This document shows positions 7,579 to 12,345 of a DNA stretch of 12,345 bases, in pieces. The stretch's first letter is position 1. Every line of letters starts with the position of its first letter. The position numbers and the translations under genes were made by a program. The notes beneath the pieces are model-generated. The model did not search any database and had not been told where the DNA came from. It saw only the letters and a program-made list of their open reading frames with translations. The DNA is from Candidatus Poseidonia alphae (lineage in GTDB: Archaea; Thermoplasmatota; Poseidoniia; Poseidoniales; Poseidoniaceae). The DNA lies in assembly GCA_002505405.1 (NCBI GenBank), contig DAVD01000007.1, positions 1 through 12,345 of the forward strand. The letters are read 5' to 3'.

Positions 7579-7991
7579 CGTATCCTGAAGCGCTTCAAGA
7601 ACTGGTTGAAGAGTTTCAGGCTGTTGAAGATAAACGAGAACGCCTTGAAATGTTGTTTGAACTTGCTGACGAAATTGTGGAACTTCCTCAAGACCAGTGG
7701 ACTGATGATACTCGAGTTCGGGGCTGCCAATCTGAGGCTCACGTTAGAATCGGTATCGCCGAAGGTCGCATTCAATTTCTCTCTTCTGCCGACGCAAGAA
7801 TGGTTCAAGGATTGATGGGCATTCTGACCATTGCTTTGGACGGCCTCACACCCGCTCAGGCCGTACTTATTCCACCAAGCTTTGCGGAAGAGATGGGCCT
7901 TCTCAATACCCTTACGCCAAGTCGTTCCAATGGGTTTCGAAACATGTATGATAAAGTGATGACTGAATTACGTCAAAACAGAGGGGATTAA
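7575..7991 (+). CDS. sufE: Sulfur acceptor protein SufE
   Basis: Takes the persulfide from SufS and passes it to SufB. It is 138 residues, as usual. The acceptor motif RVRGCQSEAHV puts the active cysteine at Cys51, the same number as in E. coli SufE. The surrounding pattern (LPQDQWTDDTRVRGCQS) and the C-terminal part (SPSRSNGF-like, about 120-128) are typical. Its ATG overlaps the sufS stop and GGAG lies about 8 nt upstream, so it is probably made in step with SufS. Many archaea lack SufE; its presence points to a complete, bacterial-style SUF pathway. Confidence 0.95.
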   Translation: MTYPEALQELVEEFQAVEDKRERLEMLFELADEIVELPQDQWTDDTRVRGCQSEAHVRIGIAEGRIQFLSSADARMVQGLMGILTIALDGLTPAQAVLIPPSFAEEMGLLNTLTPSRSNGFRNMYDKVMTELRQNRGD

Positions 7992-8311
7992 TGATGGTGA
8001 CCAAAGAAGAAGTGATTGAGCAACTGGATGAAGTGGAAGACCCCGAATTGGATTTATCCATTGTTGAACTTGGTTTGGTTTACGATGTTCGATTTGAAGA
8101 AAAAGAGGAAGGTACTCACGCTGAAGTTGACCTCACGCTAACCTCTCCAGGATGCCCTGCTGCCCCCGAGATCATGGCTGCAGCTCATCGTGCAGCACTG
8201 TCCACAAAAGGTCTTGAAACCGTTCACATCAATTTGGTTTGGACACCGCGCTGGGACCCTAAAATACATGCGAGCGAAGATGCCAAAATGGACATGGGCA
8301 TATGGGACTGA
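7991..8311 (+). CDS. sufT: SufT/MIP18-family (DUF59) Fe-S maturation protein
   Basis: A 106-residue protein made almost wholly of one MIP18/DUF59 domain, a family that includes PaaD, SufT and eukaryotic CIAO2 and helps mature Fe-S proteins. Visible motifs are DPELDLSIVELGLVYDV (17-33), LTLTSPGCPAAPEI with the conserved Cys55, and LVWTPRWDP near 80-95. The stop of sufE shares one base with this ATG (TAATG). A second in-frame ATG directly follows (7994) and is equally likely, since GAGGGG at 7981-7986 sits 4 nt from the first and 7 nt from the second. It is the last gene of the operon. The SufT name rests on operon context; the family has several branches. Confidence 0.9.
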   Translation: MMVTKEEVIEQLDEVEDPELDLSIVELGLVYDVRFEEKEEGTHAEVDLTLTSPGCPAAPEIMAAAHRAALSTKGLETVHINLVWTPRWDPKIHASEDAKMDMGIWD

Positions 8312-8393
8312 CCTCTTCATGATGTTCGGCTGTAATACCTAAGGAACGTTCTGTAGTCCCTGTTCGTCACCGGGTCCTCAAGCCGCTCTACGA

Positions 8394-8435
8394 ACCCGCA
8401 GAAGTTCTTGAACGAATGTTCCGCCAAATGCGGGT
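8394..8435. terminator. Inverted repeat between convergent genes, possible terminator
   Basis: The 123-bp gap between sufT (plus) and the NAPE-PLD-like gene (minus) contains a perfect 7-bp inverted repeat: ACCCGCA at 8394-8400 and TGCGGGT at 8429-8435. The 28-nt spacer holds smaller palindromes (GAAC-GAAT-GTTC, 8410-8421). No clear T-run follows on either strand. A two-way terminator or mRNA 3' stem is inferred from position only. Confidence 0.35.
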
Positions 8436-9922
8436 CATTCTTCAGCATCGTCATTGTTTCGTTTTGCTTGGCGTCCTGCAATCATCCATACGATACCAAC
8501 GAGGTTGAGAGGCGCAAGGGCAATCCCAACCAGCGGATTGGTTTTCAAAAACGAAGGTCTTCCAATCGATACGCCCTCCCACCATGGTTCACTTGGAAGC
8601 GTTTGGTTGAGAAGGAAGGTCTCACCGATCATCGGTGTTGTGATGGTGAGGTTTTGTTCAGCCCCTTTTGATGAGACAAGTCGAAGTGGCTCGTCCCAAG
8701 GATGAAGGGCCAATTCGAATTTAGAATTATGAATCGGCAGTACCGAACGGGCCTTCAAGTCATGAGCAGCTTGGATGACCTCATCCGGAAACATATGCAC
8801 GTCTTTCCATGCAGGGTCGTACTGGCCCGATTCAATAAACGCAAGGTCGAACGGACCGTATTTCTCGCCAATGACAGAAAATTCATCGGTGTATCCACTG
8901 TCACCGCTGAAGTACATGGACTTGTTGTGAAGTTGGAACACCCAAGAACCCCACAACGTCGTGTCTATGTTGAACAAACCTCGGCCGCTAAAGTGCTGCG
9001 ATGGAGTGAATGCCACTTGGAATTCGTTTGATACGGTAGCCTCATCGTACCAATCCATCTCAATGATGTTGGCCTCATCAACATTCCATCGCAAGAGGTG
9101 AGCTTTGACGCCGAGAGGGACATAGAAGGTGGAATCACGAAGTTCGTGAACAGTGTCCATGTCAAGATGGTCATAATGGTCGTGCGAAATGAATACATAA
9201 TCAATTTGAGGCAATTGACTGGGACTGTAGGTGTGTTCGTAAGGAAATGGAGTAGGGCCAAAGAAGAGGGGGTCGGTATGTTCATGTCCAAACAACGGGT
9301 CAGTGATGATGGTCATGTTGTACGATTGAATCAGAAGCGTTGAGTGGCCCAACCAGGTAATGCTAATCTCTTCGCCCTCGAGTTCTAAGGGCTGGTATTC
9401 TCTTGTAGGTAATACCGAATTTGGAGACCGTTGACTGTCACTCACCATGAAATTCCGGAGTGTACCCCAAAATGAGTCGTTGGCATTTGTTTCTTTCGAA
9501 TCCATGTTTTGGAAGGTTCCGTCATCAAAATGAGGAGATTCAAACGATTCAGCGGCCCCTCCCGGTTGCGGGGAGAGGCTCAAAAACAGTGCACTTCCAA
9601 GCAGAATGAAGATGAGAAATGACCCGATCACTAGACCGCTAAGTTGCCATCCACGCTTTCTAGAACTGGAAGATTTAGACAATGGCTCAACGGCAAATAA
9701 GGTTGTTTTAGAGAGAAGCCAAACTCCGATGCGAAACGCGATGAATATGAACAGGAGATAGATGATGGGTTCCAAGTTCCAACGGTAGAGAAGGAGGAAA
9801 AATGTTGTTCCAAACAGAATGAAGCCTCGACGAGCCGTCCCTTCATTTGATGCATCATCACCCGGTAATGGTAATCTGGAACCTTCCAGTTCATCATCAG
9901 AGGCCATGCTATCTGCAACCAT
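8435..9922 (-). CDS. Membrane-anchored NAPE-PLD-like metallo-beta-lactamase hydrolase
   Basis: A 495-residue protein (start at ATG 9922) resembling N-acyl-phosphatidylethanolamine phospholipase D. The MBL domain (about 180-440) begins ITWLGHSTLLIQ and has the two-metal ligands HDHYDH (247-252), His310 in QHFSGRG, Asp341 in YFSGDSGY and His398 in PIHNSKF. The strings VPLGVK, EMDWYDEATV and GPFDLAFIESGQYDP are close to the NAPE-PLD family pattern. Membrane segments lie near 33-46, 52-70, 95-116 and 463-483. Basic residues between segments two and three and after the last suggest the catalytic domain is outside the membrane. An in-frame GTG at 9964 would add 14 residues, but GAGGG (9931-9935) favours 9922. 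The substrate is unknown; archaeal ether lipids or membrane amides are guesses. It is the last gene after drg and the GST-like gene. Confidence 0.85.
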   Translation of the reverse strand: MVADSMASDDELEGSRLPLPGDDASNEGTARRGFILFGTTFFLLLYRWNLEPIIYLLFIFIAFRIGVWLLSKTTLFAVEPLSKSSSSRKRGWQLSGLVIGSFLIFILLGSALFLSLSPQPGGAAESFESPHFDDGTFQNMDSKETNANDSFWGTLRNFMVSDSQRSPNSVLPTREYQPLELEGEEISITWLGHSTLLIQSYNMTIITDPLFGHEHTDPLFFGPTPFPYEHTYSPSQLPQIDYVFISHDHYDHLDMDTVHELRDSTFYVPLGVKAHLLRWNVDEANIIEMDWYDEATVSNEFQVAFTPSQHFSGRGLFNIDTTLWGSWVFQLHNKSMYFSGDSGYTDEFSVIGEKYGPFDLAFIESGQYDPAWKDVHMFPDEVIQAAHDLKARSVLPIHNSKFELALHPWDEPLRLVSSKGAEQNLTITTPMIGETFLLNQTLPSEPWWEGVSIGRPSFLKTNPLVGIALAPLNLVGIVWMIAGRQAKRNNDDAEE

Positions 9923-9930
9923 GTCATTAA

Positions 9931-9935
9931 CCCTC
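9931..9935 (-). promoter_or_regulatory. Ribosome binding site choosing the NAPE-PLD-like gene start
   Basis: GAGGG on the minus strand is 8 nt before ATG 9922. Neither the GTG at 9964 nor the ATG at 9937 has a purine-rich site at proper distance, so 9922 is preferred. Confidence 0.5.
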
Positions 9936-9974
9936 ATTGACGTATTTGAAATTCTGTGTACCACGCTTCGCAGT

Positions 9975-10559
9975 TCACTCGTTCGGCTTCCATTGTTTGT
10001 GTTTCTTCATGCAAAGAGAGAACTCTTCTGACCCAAGACATTCTGCCAGCCATTGATGAACACGGGGCCAAGGTTGCAGGTCAAACCACTCCCGATTATG
10101 ATTTGCAAATTGGCGAACAAAGGGGAAGATGGCATCGCTTAGATGGCCTACAGGCAGTTGGTTCTCGAGTGACATGATGTATTCACAAGCCTCAGTCCTG
10201 TGCTCGGTTTCATCAACATCATCGTAACGGTTTGGATATTTGTAACGGTCGAGATGAAACTTGAACTCCCCATCATTACGTTCAATCCATTCTTGTTCAT
10301 TTGGGTTAAGATTCCAGTTCAAGACATGCTGCATAATTTCGATACTCTCTTCGATGACGGTTCCATCGTTCAATAACAATACTGGGACGGTCCCTTTTGG
10401 AGAAACTTCCAGCATGTGAGCGGGTCGGTCTCGAAGAATCACTTCTCGATGTTCGACTTCGTATCCAGTCCGTACGATGGCCATTCGAGCTCGCATGGCA
10501 TAAGGGCAGCGACGAAAGGAGTACAAGATGGGAAGTTTCCCCTCGGTTCTTTCGTTCAA
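9975..10559 (-). CDS. Glutathione S-transferase-like protein
   Basis: A 194-residue soluble protein with a thioredoxin-fold GST N-terminal domain (about 9-85) and a helical C-terminal domain. It opens ILYSFRRCPYAMRARMAI, with a CPYA active-site motif (Cys18). It also shows the cis-proline TVPVLL (Pro59) and the glutathione-contact EES (70-72). A Cys-x-x-Ala site suggests an omega- or glutaredoxin-like thiol enzyme rather than a Tyr/Ser GST. Glutathione is absent from most archaea, so the true thiol is unknown and the gene may have come from a bacterium. The start is TTG at 10559 with GAGGTG 5 nt upstream; an in-frame TGA lies just before it. It lies 31 nt after drg and 52 nt before the favoured MBL start, suggesting co-transcription. 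Confidence 0.85.
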   Translation of the reverse strand: MNERTEGKLPILYSFRRCPYAMRARMAIVRTGYEVEHREVILRDRPAHMLEVSPKGTVPVLLLNDGTVIEESIEIMQHVLNWNLNPNEQEWIERNDGEFKFHLDRYKYPNRYDDVDETEHRTEACEYIMSLENQLPVGHLSDAIFPFVRQFANHNREWFDLQPWPRVHQWLAECLGSEEFSLCMKKHKQWKPNE

Positions 10560-10564
10560 TGGTT

Positions 10565-10570
10565 CACCTC
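10565..10570 (-). promoter_or_regulatory. Ribosome binding site supporting a TTG start for the GST-like gene
   Basis: GAGGTG on the minus strand lies 5 nt before TTG 10559. No ATG or GTG lies between the upstream in-frame TGA and this TTG, and the next ATG would remove the CPYA motif. Confidence 0.65.
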
Positions 10571-10590
10571 TTCATCAGGGATTGAAATGT

Positions 10591-11706
10591 TCAGCGTTTG
10601 ACAACGATGGTCAACACATCTCCATCCTTCAGTTGGTGGTCCAGGCCGACCCTCTGGTCGTCGAATTTAGCACTGGGTCCACAAATTCGTGCAAATCGGA
10701 ATTTCCTCACGAAATCACGGTGAAGTTTGATGCAAATGTTTTGAACCGTTGAATCGTCCTTAACGATGAGAGGTTCTTCCATGTCAGCCTCTTGACCTTG
10801 CGGTTTGAGGTACACTCGCATAAATCCTAGATTGTCATAGATAAAATCCTTCATCTCATCCAATCCAATGTCCTTGAACGCTGAAATGTTCATGATTGGC
10901 CATTCCTGAGGAAGTGCAGCACGTGCTCTTGCGATGTCATGGTCGGTTGCAATGTCAATTTTGTTGATCGCAATAACCGCAGTTTCATAGATGCGATTTC
11001 CGGCGAGACAGTCTACGATTTGTTCAGCAGTGGAATCTTCACGCAGGGTGACCAGAGCAGAGGTGTAGCCAAACGAACGAATGATGTCTGCCATTTCTTC
11101 ATTCGTCAGGTGAGTCTGCTCAACAGTGCTACGGATTTCAACACCACCTCGGTCGGTTCGCTTGATGAAGATGGGTGGTTTCTCTTCGTTCAAGCGAAGT
11201 CCAGCATTGTGCAATTCTCTGTGAAGAACATCAAAGTGGCCGTCTTGGAACGGGTCAACGATGTAGAGGACCATGTCTGCGCTACGAATCACGTTGAGGA
11301 TTTCTCGACCACGGCCTTTCCCTTCAGCGGCTCCTTTGATGAGACCGGGCAAGTCCAGAATCTGAATTTTTGCTCCACGGTGTTCCATCACACCTGGAAT
11401 ACACGTGAGGGTTGTAAAAGCGTAGCCACCGATTTCTGAGTGTGCATCTGTGACCTTCGAGATGAGGGTTGATTTACCAACTGAAGGGAAGCCAACGAGG
11501 GCAACGGTAGCATCTCCGGATTTACGAATCTCAAACCCTTTGCCTCCACCGCTCGCTTTCGAATGTGCGGCGACCTTCTCTTCCTTGAGTTTGAGTTGAG
11601 CGATTTTGGCCTTCAACTTCCCAATGTGAGCGTTGGTGGCCTTGTTTTTCTGGGTCTTATCGATCTCAGCGCGAATCAACTCGATTTGCTCTTTAATCGT
11701 CGCCAA
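10591..11706 (-). CDS. drg: DRG-family GTPase with TGS domain
   Basis: A 371-residue GTPase of the DRG branch of the OBG/TRAFAC group, universal in archaea and eukaryotes and linked to ribosomes and translation. The N-terminus is a basic coiled helix (1-50). The G motifs follow: G1 GFPSVGKST (72-80), G3 DLPG (118-121), G4 NKID (248-251) and G5 SA (275-276). GGYAFTTLTCIPG is the switch I region typical of DRG. An HTH-like insert splits the G domain (about 195-235). A TGS domain ends the protein (about 295-371, closing KDGDVLTIVVKR). The length is normal for archaeal DRG. The start is TTG at 11706 with AGGAGGG 7 nt upstream. It is the first gene of a probable three-gene transcript with the GST-like and MBL genes. 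Confidence 0.94.
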   Translation of the reverse strand: MATIKEQIELIRAEIDKTQKNKATNAHIGKLKAKIAQLKLKEEKVAAHSKASGGGKGFEIRKSGDATVALVGFPSVGKSTLISKVTDAHSEIGGYAFTTLTCIPGVMEHRGAKIQILDLPGLIKGAAEGKGRGREILNVIRSADMVLYIVDPFQDGHFDVLHRELHNAGLRLNEEKPPIFIKRTDRGGVEIRSTVEQTHLTNEEMADIIRSFGYTSALVTLREDSTAEQIVDCLAGNRIYETAVIAINKIDIATDHDIARARAALPQEWPIMNISAFKDIGLDEMKDFIYDNLGFMRVYLKPQGQEADMEEPLIVKDDSTVQNICIKLHRDFVRKFRFARICGPSAKFDDQRVGLDHQLKDGDVLTIVVKR

Positions 11707-11713
11707 GACAAGA

Positions 11714-11720
11714 CCCTCCT
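11714..11720 (-). promoter_or_regulatory. Strong ribosome binding site for the TTG start of drg
   Basis: AGGAGGG on the minus strand lies 7 nt before TTG 11706, a near-ideal Shine-Dalgarno sequence. It supports the TTG start and the N-terminus MATIKEQ, which matches the usual DRG start. Confidence 0.7.
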
Positions 11721-11744
11721 GCTTCGGGGTTCAGCACGTCGTTC

Positions 11745-11774
11745 TTGAAGGCTCTTACAAAAAAGGCACTTCAA
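11745..11774 (-). terminator. T-run with flanking inverted repeat downstream of the TSP3 gene
   Basis: On the minus strand, six Ts (11764-11759) follow the surface-protein stop by about 23 nt. They sit between the arms of a 6-bp inverted repeat, TTGAAG (11745-11750) and CTTCAA (11769-11774). Archaeal transcription commonly ends at T-runs, so this is a plausible terminator for the TSP3 gene. The same AT-rich stretch could also be part of the drg promoter. Confidence 0.4.
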
Positions 11775-11787
11775 CGGGCCGATGGAC

Positions 11788-12345
11788 TCAATCCCGACGA
11801 GTCATGATAGTCGCCAAGAGAACGACCAGACCGGTTGCAGCAAGGCTGATGGCCGGCACGGCTGGGTTTTCGTCTTCAGCCTCATCAGCGTCACATGCTG
11901 TGCCGACTCCGTCGTTGTCTGCGTCGGCCTGGTCAGCGTTTGCAACCAGCGGGCAATTGTCGCTTTCATCCACAATGCCGTCACCATCATCGTCTGCATC
12001 TGCATTGTTTCCAATACCGTCTTCGTCAGTGTCTGTGGTTTCATTGGCGTCGTTGTCAAATGCGTCTTCCGTGTCGTTCAAGCCGTCGTTATCATCATCA
12101 GCGTCTGCGTTATCACCGGTTCCATCGCCGTCAAAGTCAGATTGTTCGTTGACATCAAATGGGAATGCATCATCAGAATTATCCACCAGGTCGTTGTCAA
12201 TGTCATCATCGCAAGCGTCTCCCATGGTATCGTTGTCAATGTCTTCTTGGTTTGGATTTGCATCATCGGGACAATTGTCTGCCTCGTTGTTAATACCATC
12301 AGAGTCCGAGTCAAAAGATACATCGGATACGACAATTGCTCGCTC
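11788..12345 (-). CDS. Thrombospondin type 3 repeat surface protein, C-terminal part (5' end cut by window)
   Basis: The visible 185 residues are the C-terminus; the frame is open to the right edge, so the start and most of the protein are missing. Residues about 12-155 are Asp/Asn-rich calcium-binding TSP3 repeats of the form D-x-D-x-D-G-x-x-D, such as DSDSDGINNEADNCP, DGDGTGDNADADDDNDG and DADNDGVGTACD, with paired cysteines typical of this repeat. The last 25 residues form a hydrophobic segment (AISLAATGLVVLLATIMT) followed by RRD. This is a C-terminal membrane anchor or sorting-type tail. The protein is therefore probably a secreted, calcium-stabilised cell-surface or adhesion protein. 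Large proteins of this kind are common in Marine Group II archaea. Its actual function cannot be told from this tail. Confidence 0.88.
   Translation of the reverse strand, partial: ERAIVVSDVSFDSDSDGINNEADNCPDDANPNQEDIDNDTMGDACDDDIDNDLVDNSDDAFPFDVNEQSDFDGDGTGDNADADDDNDGLNDTEDAFDNDANETTDTDEDGIGNNADADDDGDGIVDESDNCPLVANADQADADNDGVGTACDADEAEDENPAVPAISLAATGLVVLLATIMTRRD

Noticed and set aside
8312..8434. Possible tRNA or small RNA in the gap after sufT.
   Set aside because: No cloverleaf, no T-arm GTTCGAATC-type sequence in the right place, and no clear promoter; only inverted repeats were found.
10939..11439. Plus-strand open frame of 166 residues inside drg.
   Set aside because: It is a shadow of the DRG coding frame; drg has all GTPase motifs on the other strand.
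11800..12345. Short repeated DNA patterns (gtcgttgtc, catcatc) that look like a tandem repeat or CRISPR-like tract.
   Set aside because: They encode Asp/Asn-rich TSP3 repeats in an open frame; there are no constant-length repeats with unique spacers.

Overview
This window looks like the chromosome of a mesophilic marine euryarchaeon, most likely Marine Group II (Ca. Poseidoniales, Thermoplasmatota). The archaeal signs are an archaeosine-type tRNA transglycosylase with a PUA domain and a DRG-family GTPase with a TGS domain. An acidic thrombospondin-type-3 surface protein with a C-terminal membrane anchor fits that group. Genes are tightly packed. Many starts have a clear Shine-Dalgarno sequence (GGAGG, GAGGTG or GAGGG), and two genes appear to start with TTG. 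The lineage is inferred from gene content and style, not from a marker phylogeny.

Left part, minus strand (1-2741): tgtA runs off the left edge. Upstream of it, read in the same direction, is a small NifU-C-terminal-like (Nfu) iron-sulfur scaffold gene.

Centre, plus strand (2921-8311): a compact, largely translationally coupled iron-sulfur assembly operon. It starts with a 41-residue CDGSH-like Cys/His-rich protein, followed by a possible 56-residue ORF overlapping the next gene. Then come sufC, sufB, sufD, sufS, sufE and a sufT/MIP18-family gene. Together these encode sulfur release from cysteine (SufS), sulfur relay (SufE), the SufBC2D-type scaffold and ATPase, and a maturation factor. The divergent Nfu could act as a carrier. 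The 179 bp between nfu and the 41-residue gene presumably holds the promoters for both directions.

Right part, minus strand (8435-12345): read from the right, the tail of a TSP3-repeat surface protein comes first. It is followed by a terminator-like stretch, the DRG GTPase, a glutathione S-transferase-like protein and a membrane-anchored NAPE-PLD-like metallo-beta-lactamase hydrolase. The last three are close enough to be one transcript. It converges on the suf operon across a short gap holding an inverted repeat.

The best points for a second look are the degenerate zinc site in an otherwise catalytic-looking TgtA, the short variant CDGSH-like protein and the overlapping 56-residue ORF at the head of the suf operon, and the membrane-bound NAPE-PLD-like enzyme beside a GST in an archaeon. 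I saw no tRNA, rRNA, CRISPR array, insertion sequence or phage gene.
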